64,000 bases of DNA from Robertmurraya kyonggiensis (GCF_005116465.1 NZ_SWBM01000001.1:2046001-2110000), one strand, 5' to 3'; counted from the first letter of the stretch, positions 28,572 through 38,052 are shown. The notes: a model not told the origin generated them from the letters alone. Numbers and translations: made by a program.

Positions 28572-28964
28572 TTAGAAAAACGGGAGAATGAAAATCCCTA
28601 GGATAATCGATACTACTCCAATTCCGATTGCCCAACTACCAAGACTTTGTGCACCTCTTCTTCGTGCAACAAAGCCAAGGATAATCCCAGCTGCCCCGAA
28701 TAATATTGGTGCTACGAATAAAGACAAGATGGAAAGGATAATGGCAGCAAAGCCCATACCTGTTCCTCCTGTACGAGTGTCTCTATCCGTATCGTAGTCT
28801 CTGTCGTTATCGTACGATCGTCCAAATGTAACTGGTGCAGCCATTTCAGCTGAGGTTTCCTCTAAATAATCTGCAGTTCTAGGTGAATCGACCTCTTCGA
28901 CCCCATTGTCTTTTCTTAAATTCGCATAAGGGGCCTTTCCGTATTGATCGTATTGATCTGCCAT
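28572..28964 (-). CDS. yqfX: YqfX-like membrane protein
   Basis: The 130-residue product has a soluble, acidic N-terminal half with a DNDRDYDTDRDTRTGG repeat-like run (about 62-77). The C-terminal half has two membrane spans (about 80-103 and 110-130) with a GFVARRRGAQ loop. This is the layout of YqfX/DUF4190-like proteins. It lies between ispG and yqfW as in B. subtilis. GAGGG about 9 bases upstream supports ATG 28964; the longer frame to 28994 lacks support. Function unknown. Confidence 0.75.
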   Translation of the reverse strand: MADQYDQYGKAPYANLRKDNGVEEVDSPRTADYLEETSAEMAAPVTFGRSYDNDRDYDTDRDTRTGGTGMGFAAIILSILSLFVAPILFGAAGIILGFVARRRGAQSLGSWAIGIGVVSIILGIFILPFF

Positions 28965-29101
28965 ATTTGAAATCCCTCGCTTTCTTTGGAGCATTATTAT
29001 TGTTTAACGTTCACGTCGATTTTAAAAGTGTAAATGTCTGTCATTCTTTTCGGAGCTAAAATCGGTTAAAATAAAGAAGCACGAAATAAAAGGAGTTTAT
29101 T

Positions 29102-29674
29102 ATGAGAAAAAAATTTGGTATCGACATCGATGGAACCGTTACGAGCCCTGACACGATTGTTCCTTATATGAATCAAGATTTCGGATTATCCCTTACTTAT
29201 TCCGATATTAAGGAGTATGATTTATCCGTACATGTTGATATTCCTCAAGCGGAATTTGCTAAATGGTGGTTGGATAATGAAGCAAAAATTTACAAGGCAT
29301 CCCCATTAACAAAAGAAGTCAAAAATGTTTTACGCGAATGGGAACTGATTCATGACTTATATTTTATTAGCGCAAGAAGCAAACATCTTTTAGAGTTAAC
29401 GAATGAATGGTTTGTGAAACAGGACTTGCCCTTTCATCACATTGAATTAATTGGATCACATGACAAAGTGAATGCAGCGAAACAATATGAGGTAGATATA
29501 TTTTTCGAAGATAAGCACGATAATGCCGTTGCCATTTGCGAGCAATGCAATATTCCTGTTATCCTTTTTAATACACCTTATAACCAGGACCCTGTACCTG
29601 ACGGCGTAGTCAGAGTACACAGCTGGTCCGAAGCTAAAGCGTGGGTTGATAAGTGGCTAAAAGAAAATGCGTAG
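29102..29674 (+). CDS. yqfW: YqfW, HAD-type 5'(3')-nucleotidase family protein
   Basis: This is a predicted cytoplasmic phosphatase of 190 residues in the NT5C-type HAD family. Motif I is GIDIDGTVT with nucleophile Asp8 and Asp10; motif II is in YFISARS (about 95); a late acidic motif is FFEDKHDNA (about 141-149). The true substrate, a nucleotide or another small phosphate ester, is not evident. AAGGAG lies 8 bases upstream. It converges with zur and shares an inverted repeat with it. Confidence 0.82.
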   Translation: MRKKFGIDIDGTVTSPDTIVPYMNQDFGLSLTYSDIKEYDLSVHVDIPQAEFAKWWLDNEAKIYKASPLTKEVKNVLREWELIHDLYFISARSKHLLELTNEWFVKQDLPFHHIELIGSHDKVNAAKQYEVDIFFEDKHDNAVAICEQCNIPVILFNTPYNQDPVPDGVVRVHSWSEAKAWVDKWLKENA

Positions 29675-29695
29675 AGAACATTGTCTCTACGCATT
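29660..29695 (-). terminator. Terminator overlapping the convergent ends of yqfW and zur
   Basis: A 12-bp stem (AATGCGTAGAGA and complement, 29666-29677 with 29684-29695) includes both stop codons. A TTCTTTT tract follows on the minus strand, so it mainly serves zur. Confidence 0.75.
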
Positions 29696-30100
29696 ACATT
29701 CAGGGCAGCGCCCATAAATTTCAAATTTATGACCAGAAATATCAAAGCCATGTAAATTCTCTCTTAAGCTTTGCATCGGGCAAGTATCGATTTCCTTTGT
29801 TTTCCCACAATCTAAACAAATAAAGTGATGATGGTGTTCTTTATGGGAACAGGCAAATCGAAAATGCTTCTCCCCGGATAATTCCGTCATTTCAAAAATA
29901 CCTAAATCCACAAATACCGATAAATTACGATAAATCGTATCAAAGCTTAAGCCCGGATAATCATCCTTCATTTCATCGAGGACATCCTTAGCTGTTAAAT
30001 ATCTCTCACTATTGGAGAACAATTCAAGCATTTCTTCTCTTTTTCCCGTATGCTTATAACCTTTTTCTTTCAATAATTGAAGAGCCTCATTTACGTTCAT
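29687..30100 (-). CDS. zur: Zinc-responsive repressor Zur (Fur family)
   Basis: This zinc-sensing repressor of zinc uptake has 137 residues. An N-terminal winged helix (about 1-80, with the recognition helix [13 protein letters not shown]) is followed by a metal-binding dimerisation domain with [10 protein letters not shown]. The structural zinc cysteines are CLDC and CPEC. Its place as third gene after znuC-znuB favours Zur over Fur or PerR. A Zur-like operator lies in front of znuC, suggesting autoregulation. Confidence 0.92.
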   Translation of the reverse strand: MNVNEALQLLKEKGYKHTGKREEMLELFSNSERYLTAKDVLDEMKDDYPGLSFDTIYRNLSVFVDLGIFEMTELSGEKHFRFACSHKEHHHHFICLDCGKTKEIDTCPMQSLRENLHGFDISGHKFEIYGRCPECNA

Positions 30101-30104
30101 ACGT

Positions 30105-30956
30105 TCACCCCATTTTTACAGGCCTTGCCGAATTTATCTTCTTGATCAATATCGTTATTACTAATATTAACACAGAAATCATGACAATTGTGCCACCAGG
30201 AGCTAAATCAAGATAATAGGAAAGGACTAACCCGCCAATCACGGACGTTTCCCCGAAAATAAGTGAGTAAACAATTGTCTGCTTAAAACCCTTCGCAATA
30301 CGAATACTTGCAGCAACAGGCAAAGTCATTAATGACGATACTAAAAGAATGCCGACAATTCTCATAGATGAAGCGATGACTAATGCGACCATAATGATAA
30401 AGACGAAATGGATACTTTTCACGGCTATTCCGGAAGCTTTTGCATGCTCTTCATCGAATGATAATAAAAATAATTCCTTGTACAGTACAATAATAGCAGC
30501 AATTACAAAAACACTGATGAAGAGAATCGTGTATAAATCAGCTCTGCTGACGGCGCTCACACTGCCAAATAAATAGCCAAATAAATCGGTATTAAAACCA
30601 TCGGCAAGCGAAATAAAGATCGCTCCAAGGCCAATTCCTCCTGATAAAATAATCGGGATGGCTAGCTCTTGATAGTGTTTATAGACACTTCTTAGTTTTT
30701 CAATAAATAAAGAACCCCCAACGGAAAACACCATTCCCATATATAAAGGATTCAGTCCACTAAAGATGAGGAATTTTTTTTCAAGAAGTAAGCTTGCTGC
30801 AATCCCAGCCAAGGTCACATGGCTAAGAGCATCAGCAATTAACGATAGTCTTCTTACAACAATAAAAACACCTAATAACGGTGCTATAATCCCAATGATA
30901 ATTCCGGCCAAAAAGGCATTTTGAAGAAATGCATATTGTAAAATATCTTGAATCAT
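30105..30956 (-). CDS. znuB: Zinc ABC transporter permease
   Basis: This is the membrane subunit of the high-affinity zinc importer (called ZurM/YceA in B. subtilis literature). Its 283 residues include 8-9 predicted spans of the ABC-3 family, with [19 protein letters not shown] (about 34-52) and [17 protein letters not shown] near the end. It overlaps znuC by 4 bases and ends 4 bases before zur. No zinc-binding lipoprotein (ZnuA) gene is in this operon, so that component must be encoded elsewhere. Confidence 0.93.
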   Translation of the reverse strand: MIQDILQYAFLQNAFLAGIIIGIIAPLLGVFIVVRRLSLIADALSHVTLAGIAASLLLEKKFLIFSGLNPLYMGMVFSVGGSLFIEKLRSVYKHYQELAIPIILSGGIGLGAIFISLADGFNTDLFGYLFGSVSAVSRADLYTILFISVFVIAAIIVLYKELFLLSFDEEHAKASGIAVKSIHFVFIIMVALVIASSMRIVGILLVSSLMTLPVAASIRIAKGFKQTIVYSLIFGETSVIGGLVLSYYLDLAPGGTIVMISVLILVITILIKKINSARPVKMG

Positions 30957-31741
30957 CTTCTTGCTCCTTCATGATGATGCTCATGGTCATGGGTAATTAA
31001 ATGAACATCATGTCCGTAAAACTGTGACATCTCATTATGCTGTAGCTTTTCAAACTCTTCCGACTTTCCATGGAAATGCATATGCTTATTTAAGCAAGCT
31101 ACGTCCGTCACCTTGTCTGAAATTGTACCCACATCGTGTGTAACGAGTAATAATGTAATGCCTCGAACCTTATTTAGGTCCTCTAACATTTCATAAAAAG
31201 ACTGCACATTTTGAGCATCGACCCCTACAGTCGGCTCATCCAATATTAACAACTTCGGTTCACTCACTAATGCTCTCGCAATAAAGACACGCTGTTGTTG
31301 TCCACCTGATAGCTCACCAATATTACGGTTCATGAACTTCGTTAAACCGACAGATTCAATCGCCTCTTTAATTTTGTGATGATCATTTTGGTTCATAAAC
31401 TTAAATAAACCAACCTTCTTTGTTAAGCCGCTTCCGACTACTTCATAAACAGTAGCTGGAAAACCGGAATTAAAAGAATTAGCTTTTTGTGAGACAAAGC
31501 CGATTAAATGCCAATTCTTAAAACGCTGGATATCTTCTCCGAAGATCTTGATTTCCCCTTCTTGAATTTTTAAGAGACCAAGAAGGAGCTTCAAAAGAGT
31601 CGATTTCCCCGAACCATTTGGTCCTACAACGGCTAAGAAAGAACCTTGAGGGACAGTCATGTCGATATTTTCTAAGACATTTTCTTTTTCATATCGATAG
31701 GATAATTGCTTTATTTCAATGATAGGTTGACCTGAATTCAT
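30953..31741 (-). CDS. znuC: Zinc ABC transporter ATP-binding protein
   Basis: This is the ATPase of the zinc importer. Its 262 residues include Walker A GPNGSGKST (about 39-47), signature LSGGQQQR (about 144) and Walker B LLILDEPTVGVD (about 164). The last 20 residues are His-rich (THDHEHHHEG), consistent with zinc handling. It is the first gene of znuC-znuB-zur, downstream of a promoter with a Zur-like operator. Confidence 0.93.
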   Translation of the reverse strand: MNSGQPIIEIKQLSYRYEKENVLENIDMTVPQGSFLAVVGPNGSGKSTLLKLLLGLLKIQEGEIKIFGEDIQRFKNWHLIGFVSQKANSFNSGFPATVYEVVGSGLTKKVGLFKFMNQNDHHKIKEAIESVGLTKFMNRNIGELSGGQQQRVFIARALVSEPKLLILDEPTVGVDAQNVQSFYEMLEDLNKVRGITLLLVTHDVGTISDKVTDVACLNKHMHFHGKSEEFEKLQHNEMSQFYGHDVHLITHDHEHHHEGARR

Positions 31742-31760
31742 GATATCACCTAGTTTTCCA

Positions 31761-31780
31761 AATTAGAATCATTACGATTT
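31761..31780 (-). promoter_or_regulatory. Zur-like operator in front of znuC
   Basis: The minus strand carries TCGTAATGATTCTAA. The left half is a perfect TCGTAAT half-site; the right half matches ATTACGA at four of seven positions. It lies just downstream of the -10, so bound Zur would block transcription. Confidence 0.7.
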
Positions 31781-31783
31781 AGT

Positions 31784-31812
31784 AGTATACAGGAAGTATC
31801 CCTCAAAGTAAA
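31784..31812 (-). promoter_or_regulatory. Predicted sigma-A promoter of znuC-znuB-zur
   Basis: TTTACT (31812-31807), 17 bases, then TATACT (31789-31784) on the minus strand. The start would fall at about 31777, within the Zur-like operator. Confidence 0.6.
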
Positions 31813-31876
31813 GTGTATTGCACGTCACGATTGAACTCTATGTCTCATACATTAAAAAAGAAGGGGTGTGGGACGA

Positions 31877-32131
31877 ATGAATATCTTTCAAAGCATTATC
31901 AACCATAAAGTTAATACGATCACTGGAAGAGACTTAATAAAGTATGGAAATCAGTTTCAAATTTCAATTACGAAAGATCAAGCTGATACGATTGCTTCTT
32001 ACTTAAGAGGAAAAAATGTGAATGTGTTTGATGAAGCTGAACGCAATAAAGTGATTAAAGAAATCGCTAAAATTGCCGGTCCTGACACAGCACAACAAGT
32101 GAATCGACTATTACTTGGATTAGTGAAGTGA
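31877..32131 (+). CDS. yqfT: DUF2624 family protein YqfT
   Basis: This is a small cytoplasmic protein of 84 residues with the pattern NxxTxxxLxKYxxQFxIxIT...LR(G/K)KxVNxF and a helical C-terminal half (VIKEIAKIAGPDTAQQVNRLL). It matches the DUF2624 family at the yqfT position between znuC and nfo. ATG 31877 has AGGGG about 10 bases upstream; GTG 31868 is an alternative start. Function unknown. Confidence 0.78.
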   Translation: MNIFQSIINHKVNTITGRDLIKYGNQFQISITKDQADTIASYLRGKNVNVFDEAERNKVIKEIAKIAGPDTAQQVNRLLLGLVK

Positions 32132-32138
32132 CATAAAA

Positions 32139-32178
32139 AGCTGACGAGATCCGCTAATAAAGGCAGCTCTCGTCAGCT
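32139..32178. terminator. Bidirectional terminator between yqfT and nfo
   Basis: A perfect 11-bp stem (AGCTGACGAGA and complement) with an 18-base loop lies between the convergent genes. Confidence 0.8.
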
Positions 32179-32186
32179 CATACTTT

Positions 32187-33080
32187 CTATTCAGCTAATA
32201 TATTCTCCAATAAATTCTCATTAAATTCTTTGCTGCGAAGCATCGCAATTTCATGCTTGTACGGAGCCTTTTTATTATTCTTATCTTCTCCTACAAACGG
32301 TGTTTCTAATATCTTTGGAATGGCCCCTAATTGTGGGTGGTGCACAATATAGTTAAGGGCCTCAAAGCCAATATGCCCAAAACCAATGTTTTCATGGCGG
32401 TCTTTACTTGCACCACGCTCATTTTTACTATCATTAATATGAAGGACCTTGATGCGGTCAATGCCAACAATTTTATCAAATTCATTTAGCACGCCATCAA
32501 AATCCTCAACCAGATTGTAGCCTGCATCATGTGTGTGACAAGTGTCAAAACAAACTGAGAGGCGATCATTGTGCGTAACACCATCAATAATCATCGCGAT
32601 CTCTTCGAAAGTTCTTCCGCATTCCGAACCTTTACCAGCCATTGTTTCTAAAGCAATTTGCAACGTTTCTTGGCCAGTTAAAACCTCGTTTAAGCCCTCA
32701 ATAATCTTCTTAATTCCCGCTTCAGCTCCAGCACCTACATGAGCACCTGGATGAAGTACGATTTGCTTTGCACCAAGTGCCTCTGTGCGATCAATTTCAG
32801 TTCTGAGAAAACGGACACCTAAATCAAACGTATCTGGATTTGTCGTATTCCCAATATTAATGATGTACGGAGCATGAACAACAATTTCATCAATACCATG
32901 TTCCTTCATATGCAAAAGACCAGCTTCAATATTTAATTCCTCGAGTTTTTTTCTTCGAGTATTTTGCGGGGCACCTGTATAGATCATGAATGTATTGGCA
33001 CCGTAAGATACTGCTTCTTGACTTGCCCCTAGCAGCATTTCCTTTCCACTCATGGAAACATGTGATCCAATTTTCAACAT
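32187..33080 (-). CDS. nfo: Endonuclease IV (AP endonuclease)
   Basis: This class II AP endonuclease incises DNA 5' to abasic sites during base-excision repair. It is a 297-residue TIM-barrel with three zinc ions. The family signatures are [10 protein letters not shown], the [14 protein letters not shown] block (about 180-193) and [23 protein letters not shown]. It lies 19 bases after cshB in the same direction, as in B. subtilis yqfS, where it is expressed in the forespore. Confidence 0.95.
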   Translation of the reverse strand: MLKIGSHVSMSGKEMLLGASQEAVSYGANTFMIYTGAPQNTRRKKLEELNIEAGLLHMKEHGIDEIVVHAPYIINIGNTTNPDTFDLGVRFLRTEIDRTEALGAKQIVLHPGAHVGAGAEAGIKKIIEGLNEVLTGQETLQIALETMAGKGSECGRTFEEIAMIIDGVTHNDRLSVCFDTCHTHDAGYNLVEDFDGVLNEFDKIVGIDRIKVLHINDSKNERGASKDRHENIGFGHIGFEALNYIVHHPQLGAIPKILETPFVGEDKNNKKAPYKHEIAMLRSKEFNENLLENILAE

Positions 33081-33099
33081 ACAATCCTCTCCCTTTGCT

Positions 33100-34410
33100 T
33101 TACTTTTTCCGCTTTATACGATTTTGTCGCTTCTTTATTTTATCCATTTCCCACTGCATCTTTTTCTTATAACCAGGCTTAACCTTTGTCGGCTTCTTTA
33201 CAAACGATTTTGCCATTGCATCGACTTCATTCTGCTGTCTTACACGCTTTTTACGCTTATTGCGGTCACCAATTTCAACAATTTCCCCTTGCTTGACGTC
33301 CACATTCTTAAATTCAACGCCAAGGGTTTCTAATCGGTTCAAAGCATCCTCATCAGACTGCGTATAGATTGTGAGGGCAAGTCCCCCTTTTCCTGCTCGA
33401 GCTGTTCGTCCTACACGGTGCACATAGAAGTCTAAATCACTTGGAAGCTCATAGTTAATAACATGGCTGACGCCTTCAATATCAATTCCTCGAGCCGCTA
33501 AATCAGTCGCAACGATATATTGGTATTCCAAATCCCAAATTTGCTTCATCATTTTTTTACGTTCTCTCGGGCTAAGATTTCCATGGATTCTTCCAACCTT
33601 CAGCCCTTTCTGAGTTAAGGAGTCTGCCACTGTATCTGCCATCTTTTTCGTGTTTGTAAACACAATTGCCAAATACGGATTTACAGCAGTTAAAACTTCA
33701 TATACCATTTCCTTTTTGTCGCGATGTCTTGATGGAATCAGATAATGATCAATATTTGCAGCAGTTAATTGCTTTGGCTCAATTTGAATATACTTCGGAT
33801 TTTCTAAGTATTTTTTCAAAAATGGTTTGAGCTTTTCCGGAATTGTCGCGGAAAATACAAGTATTTGCAGCTTTTGAGGCATTTTTGAAGCAATTTGATC
33901 CACGTCTTCAATAAAGCCCATATCAAGCATTAAATCTGCTTCGTCGACCACAAGGGTATTTGCCTTATGAACAAATAAGGCTTGATCCTTTGTTAGGTCA
34001 TTAATTCTTCCTGGCGTCCCTACAACAATATGTGGCTGAGTCTTTAGCTTTTCGATTGCCCTTTGCTTATCTGTTCCACCGATAAATAAACGAGTTGTGA
34101 TTTCGTTTTCAGTTGCGTGTTCTGTTACCTTTATAATCTCATGATAAATTTGATTGGCAAGCTCTCTAGTAGGAGCTGTGATAACAGCTTGTACCTCTTT
34201 TTTAGCTGGGTCTATTTTTTCGATAATCGGCAATATGTAAGAATGCGTTTTTCCCGTTCCTGTTTGCGATTGTCCGATGGCACTTTCCCCTTTTAAAACG
34301 AGAGGGATAAGTTTCTGTTGAATTTCTGTTGGTTCATAAAAACCAATTTTGTCCAACGCCTCCATTATAAACGGTTTAAACTCATATATCTTAAATTTTG
34401 ATTCTGTCAT
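33100..34410 (-). CDS. cshB: DEAD-box ATP-dependent RNA helicase CshB
   Basis: This cold-shock associated RNA helicase helps unwind mRNA and assemble ribosomes. It has 436 residues: Q motif near the N terminus, motif I SQTGTGKT (about 54-61), motif [14 protein letters not shown], motif III FSATIP and motif [12 protein letters not shown] (about 333). The C terminus is a lysine/arginine-rich tail that probably contacts RNA. It is followed closely by nfo. Confidence 0.94.
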   Translation of the reverse strand: MTESKFKIYEFKPFIMEALDKIGFYEPTEIQQKLIPLVLKGESAIGQSQTGTGKTHSYILPIIEKIDPAKKEVQAVITAPTRELANQIYHEIIKVTEHATENEITTRLFIGGTDKQRAIEKLKTQPHIVVGTPGRINDLTKDQALFVHKANTLVVDEADLMLDMGFIEDVDQIASKMPQKLQILVFSATIPEKLKPFLKKYLENPKYIQIEPKQLTAANIDHYLIPSRHRDKKEMVYEVLTAVNPYLAIVFTNTKKMADTVADSLTQKGLKVGRIHGNLSPRERKKMMKQIWDLEYQYIVATDLAARGIDIEGVSHVINYELPSDLDFYVHRVGRTARAGKGGLALTIYTQSDEDALNRLETLGVEFKNVDVKQGEIVEIGDRNKRKKRVRQQNEVDAMAKSFVKKPTKVKPGYKKKMQWEMDKIKKRQNRIKRKK

Positions 34411-34678
34411 TTTCCTGCTCCTTTTAATAAATCCTACCTATAGGTATTGTCATCATTCCATTATAATAAAGTTTTCCCTGTTGTGCCAATTTGCTTGCCA
34501 TCTTTTTTCAAATAAGCATTTTTTTCGAAAGTACGCATACAAAGCATTTGAAATTATTGATTAATCGAAAATACAATCAACATCCGCAAAAGTCTTAAAC
34601 CATTCCTCATTTTATGCATAGGTTAATAGGAGAGATGAACTTAAAATGAGTTCCGAATGATTGAAAGGAGGACTCAGT

Positions 34679-35248
34679 ATGCAACCAAGAATGAGAGGAC
34701 CTCTTCCACCACGAATGATGCCACCAAGAATGCCAAGGGGGAGTTTCCCCCAGATGAATCGAATGGGAGGCGGAATGAGAGCACCTGGCCCGTCAAGAGG
34801 CGGAGGTGGATTACTTGCTAAAATCTTAGGTAGAGGAGGAAGGCAAGCGGGAGGAGCAAATCCATTTTCCTTTGGACCAGCTTCAGCTGCTGGACGTAGT
34901 AGCAGCGGCGGAGGGCTCTTAAAAAGATTAACGGATCCTAGTGCCCTTAATGGTTTTTTAACGAATACGCAAAAAGTGTTGAACACGGCTCAACAAGTTG
35001 GACCTATGGTACAGCAGTATGGACCAATTGTACGAAATCTTCCGTCTCTATGGAAACTGTATAAAGGATTTAAAGATTTGCCATCGGACTCAGAAGAAAA
35101 TACTTCCACTGAAGAACCAGCAAAAGAGACAAAACGTACATCAGAACGCAAGCCTTCAAGTAATAGAGAAAGCATGAAAGAAAATTTAGAACCGATGGAA
35201 CAAGGAAAATCGAACAAAGGACAGTCTGTTCCAAAGTTATACGTGTAG
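34679..35248 (+). CDS. yqfQ: VrrA/YqfQ family low-complexity protein
   Basis: The first 90 of 189 residues are dominated by Arg, Pro, Met and Gly (PRMRGPLPPRMMPPRMPRG; GGGGLL; GRGGRQAGG). A short globular helix region follows (about 85-130, LTDPSALNGFLTNTQKVLNTAQQVG), then a charged, disordered tail. This matches the YqfQ family, whose B. anthracis member carries the vrrA variable repeat. AAAGGAGG lies 7 bases upstream of ATG 34679 and decides the start against 34661. A spore location is often suggested for the family but cannot be shown here. Confidence 0.78.
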   Translation: MQPRMRGPLPPRMMPPRMPRGSFPQMNRMGGGMRAPGPSRGGGGLLAKILGRGGRQAGGANPFSFGPASAAGRSSSGGGLLKRLTDPSALNGFLTNTQKVLNTAQQVGPMVQQYGPIVRNLPSLWKLYKGFKDLPSDSEENTSTEEPAKETKRTSERKPSSNRESMKENLEPMEQGKSNKGQSVPKLYV

Positions 35249-35249
35249 A

Positions 35250-35280
35250 AAGAATGCTGTTTAGGAAGCATTCTTTTTCT
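35250..35280 (+). terminator. Terminator of yqfQ
   Basis: An AGAATGC/GCATTCT stem with a 9-base loop is followed by TTTTTCTTC. Confidence 0.8.
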
Positions 35281-35312
35281 TCGCTGTTTTCTTATCGATT
35301 ATTGTTTTTTTC

Positions 35313-35393
35313 GTAAATGTCCAGAAGCCGACATTTACACCTACAAGGTGGTTTATCCACCTATAAGGTGGTATATCCACCTCCTACATGGTT
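35313..35393. repeat. Palindromic hairpin plus three 20-bp palindromic repeats
   Basis: A perfect 9-bp inverted repeat (GTAAATGTC at 35313 with its complement at 35330) is followed by three tandem copies of a roughly 20-bp unit, ACCTAYAAGGTGGTWTATCC. Each of the first two contains the palindrome CCACCT...AGGTGG; the third is degenerate. No coding frame or terminator tract fits them. Confidence 0.75.
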
Positions 35394-35618
35394 TAGTGCT
35401 ATAAATATTTTTGCACGGTACTTTTCGCTGCCCATTTACTGTTTTAAAAGGAAATCTGGCTATTCATTTAAGTCAATTTTTATCTAAAAGCAATAATCTT
35501 TGCGAAAAGAGCCTTTTTAATTTCCAACTTCCTCAAATTGAGGTTTTCCTAGAAGTCCGATATAATGGATTCATAGATTGAGAGCATGTTTTGCTTTTTA
35601 TAGGAGGTTGGACTTTAA
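35394..35618. other. Leader region upstream of ispH
   Basis: This AT-rich spacer should contain the ispH promoter. I could not place a confident -35/-10 pair. No small gene with a ribosome-binding site is seen. Confidence 0.35.
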
Positions 35619-36563
35619 ATGGATGTAATCAAAATTTCTCCACGCGGCTATTGCTACGGTGTTGTCGATGCCATGGTAATTGCGAGAAATGCGGCTTTAG
35701 ATAAAACATTACCGAGACCTATTTATATCCTCGGTATGATTGTTCATAATAAACACGTTACCGATGCTTTTGAAGAAGAAGGCATTATCACTTTAGATGG
35801 TAGCAACCGCCTTGAAATCCTTGAAAAAGTGGATACAGGAACGGTTATTTTTACAGCTCACGGTATTTCACCAGAAGTACGAGAGTTAGCAAAAAAGAAA
35901 GGTCTTGTCACGCTAGATGCTACTTGTCCAGATGTAACAAGAACTCATGACCTTATCCGTGAGAAAAAGGCAGAAGGTTATCAAGTTATTTATATTGGTA
36001 AAAAGGGACATCCCGAGCCTGAAGGAGCAGTAGGTGTAGCTCCTGATATCGTACACCTTGTTGAATCAGAAGAGGATGTAAAAAATTTAAATCTTAATTT
36101 TGACAAAATTATTGTGACGAACCAAACAACGATGAGTCAATGGGATGTTAAACATATCGTTGAACTATTGTTAGAAAAATATCCTCATGCAGAATTTCAT
36201 AATGAAATTTGTAATGCAACACAGGTTCGTCAGGAAGCGGTAGCACAAAAAGCTGGGGAAGCTGACGTAACGATTGTTGTTGGGGATCCAAAGAGTAATA
36301 ACTCGAATCGTTTGGCGCAGGTATCAGAAGAAATTGCTGGGACGAAGGCTTATCGCATTGGCGATTTGAGCGAGCTGAACATTGAGTGGATTAAGGATGC
36401 GAAAAATGTAGCTGTAACGTCTGGAGCATCTACTCCAACACCGATTACAAAAGAGGTTATTGCTTTTATTGAGCAGTTTGATCCAAATGATGAATCAACT
36501 TGGAAAACTGAAAAGAATGTTCCTTTAAGCAAAATTTTACCTAAAGTGAAAACTGTTAAGTAA
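35619..36563 (+). CDS. ispH: 4-hydroxy-3-methylbut-2-enyl diphosphate reductase
   Basis: This [4Fe-4S] enzyme is the last step of the MEP pathway, reducing HMBPP to isopentenyl and dimethylallyl diphosphate. It has 314 residues. The three cluster cysteines are Cys12 (RGYCYG), Cys103 (DATCPDVT) and Cys198 (NEICNATQ). Substrate residues include His43, His81 (TAHG) and the HPEPEG loop (131-136). AGGAGG precedes the ATG. The gene is yqfP in B. subtilis and has the same neighbours. Confidence 0.96.
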   Translation: MDVIKISPRGYCYGVVDAMVIARNAALDKTLPRPIYILGMIVHNKHVTDAFEEEGIITLDGSNRLEILEKVDTGTVIFTAHGISPEVRELAKKKGLVTLDATCPDVTRTHDLIREKKAEGYQVIYIGKKGHPEPEGAVGVAPDIVHLVESEEDVKNLNLNFDKIIVTNQTTMSQWDVKHIVELLLEKYPHAEFHNEICNATQVRQEAVAQKAGEADVTIVVGDPKSNNSNRLAQVSEEIAGTKAYRIGDLSELNIEWIKDAKNVAVTSGASTPTPITKEVIAFIEQFDPNDESTWKTEKNVPLSKILPKVKTVK

Positions 36564-36569
36564 AATATG

Positions 36570-36606
36570 AGAGAAGCTGCCCCTTGGGGACAGCTTCTCT
36601 TTTTAA
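36570..36606 (+). terminator. Terminator of ispH
   Basis: An AGAGAAGCTG stem (36570-36579 with 36591-36600) plus an inner CCCC/GGGG pairing is followed by TTTTTAA. Confidence 0.9.
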
Positions 36607-36634
36607 TATGTTCACTATTAGGTCTGGCTTCACT

Positions 36635-36903
36635 CGAACTCTTCATGAAGACAACTATTTTAGAAAATCCGATAAAGGGGTCCGTATGAACTCTCCATGA
36701 AGACACTTTTTTCAATAATCCTATCAACAGTGTCCGCATGAACCCTTCATGAAGACAGCTTTTTCAAAAATCCTACCAACAGTGTCCGCATGAACTCTCC
36801 ATGAAGACTACTTTTTCAAAAATCCAGTCAACAGTGTCCGCATGAAATCTCCATGAAGACTACTTTTTCAAAAATCCTACCAATAGTGTCCGCATGAACC
36901 AAA
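36635..36903 (+). repeat. Tandem array 2 of the 52-bp quasi-palindromic repeat (about 5 units)
   Basis: Five units have a period of exactly 52 bp; TCCGYATGAA starts at 36681, 36733, 36785, 36837 and 36889. The core reads GTGTCCGCATGAA, a 3-base loop, then (T/C)CATGAAGAC, which can fold as a hairpin. The filler between cores is T/A-rich (CTTTTTCAAAAATCC) and shared among the units of this array only. It follows the ispH terminator and points the same way as ispH. Confidence 0.92.
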
Positions 36904-36934
36904 CATCAGATACACCCGCTAGTCTTCTCCTAAT

Positions 36935-38050
36935 TTACACAAATTGAAACGGGTCTGTATTCAGTTTAGAAGCCACAAACGTCACATCTAGCCCTTTTTC
37001 TTGCGTCATTTTAGCTAGAGTTTTCGCTACTCCAGCTTTCATGACTTTCTCTACATTGTGACCAGGGTCGATAATATTTACCCCTTCCATCTGTGCATCA
37101 TGGGCAACATGGTAATATAAATCTCCTGTGACATATACGTCTGCACCCATAAATTTGGCTGAACGATAATATTTATTCCCATCTCCACCTAAGACAGCCA
37201 CTTTTTTTACTGGAGTTTGTAAATCGCCAACAACACGAACACCTTTAACGTCAAGAGCTTCTTTTACACGCTCTGCAAATTGTCCTAATGTCATTTCATC
37301 GACATAACCAACTCGACCAAGCCCTAGCGTTTCTCCTTGATTGTCTAGAGGATAAATATCATAAGCGACTTCTTCATACGGATGAGCTTTCAGCATTGCA
37401 GAAAGAACTTTTTTTTCAATGTTATCTGGAAAAATGGTTTCGATACGAACTTCATTCACTTCTTCAAGCTTTCCTTGAGTACCGATATGAGGGTTTGTTT
37501 CTTCGCCAGGGAGAAATTGACCTACTCCACTTGCAGTGAATGCACAATGGCTATAGTTGCCGATGGCACCTGCACCAACTCTTCCTAATGCCTCTTTCAC
37601 TTTCTTAGCACTTTCTTCCGGCACAAAAACAACTAGTTTCTTTAATTTTAATTCATAGGTTGGCACTAAGACCTTTGTATTCGTAAGTCCTAATGCTTCT
37701 GCTAATAAATCATTGACTCCGCCTTTTGCCACGTCTAAATTCGTATGGGCTGCATATACGGCAATATCATGCTTGATTAATTTTTCAATAATTCGCCCAG
37801 CTGTTTGTTCCGTCGCGATCTTTTGTAATGGACGATAGATAATGGGATGGTGGGCAATGATGAGCTGCACATTTTCTGCAATCGCCTCATCTACTACTTC
37901 CTCAAGAACATCTAAAGCAATGAGTACTTTTTCAACAGGCTTATTTAATCTGCCAATTTGAAGTCCTACTTTGTCACCTTCCATGGCATAAGATTTCGGC
38001 GAGAATTGCTCAAATAATTGAATGATTTCATATCCGTTCGCTCTCTTCAT
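36935..38050 (-). CDS. yqfO: Nif3-like dinuclear metal centre protein YqfO
   Basis: This is a 371-residue NIF3/GTP-cyclohydrolase-I-type-2 family protein. Two Nif3 halves carry the metal-binding residues (IIAHHPIIYRPLQ near 63-75, HTNLDVAKGG near 101-110, and a C-terminal GHNVEK). A PII/CutA-like domain (about 130-235) is inserted between them, as in YqfO of Bacillus. The hexameric toroid suggests a hydrolase, but the substrate is unsettled. It ends 3 bases before... the minus-strand partner trmK lies just upstream, giving the conserved sigA-trmK-yqfO order. Confidence 0.9.
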   Translation of the reverse strand: MKRANGYEIIQLFEQFSPKSYAMEGDKVGLQIGRLNKPVEKVLIALDVLEEVVDEAIAENVQLIIAHHPIIYRPLQKIATEQTAGRIIEKLIKHDIAVYAAHTNLDVAKGGVNDLLAEALGLTNTKVLVPTYELKLKKLVVFVPEESAKKVKEALGRVGAGAIGNYSHCAFTASGVGQFLPGEETNPHIGTQGKLEEVNEVRIETIFPDNIEKKVLSAMLKAHPYEEVAYDIYPLDNQGETLGLGRVGYVDEMTLGQFAERVKEALDVKGVRVVGDLQTPVKKVAVLGGDGNKYYRSAKFMGADVYVTGDLYYHVAHDAQMEGVNIIDPGHNVEKVMKAGVAKTLAKMTQEKGLDVTFVASKLNTDPFQFV

Positions 38051-38052
38051 TC

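Noticed and set aside
34612-34986. Minus-strand 124-residue ORF opposite yqfQ
   Set aside because: The proline/leucine-rich product is the mirror of the low-complexity yqfQ gene, which has a strong ribosome-binding site and family match.
36350-36739. Minus-strand ORF of 129 residues over the end of ispH and array 2
   Set aside because: It is antisense to ispH, runs into a 52-bp repeat, has no ribosome-binding site and no recognisable domain.
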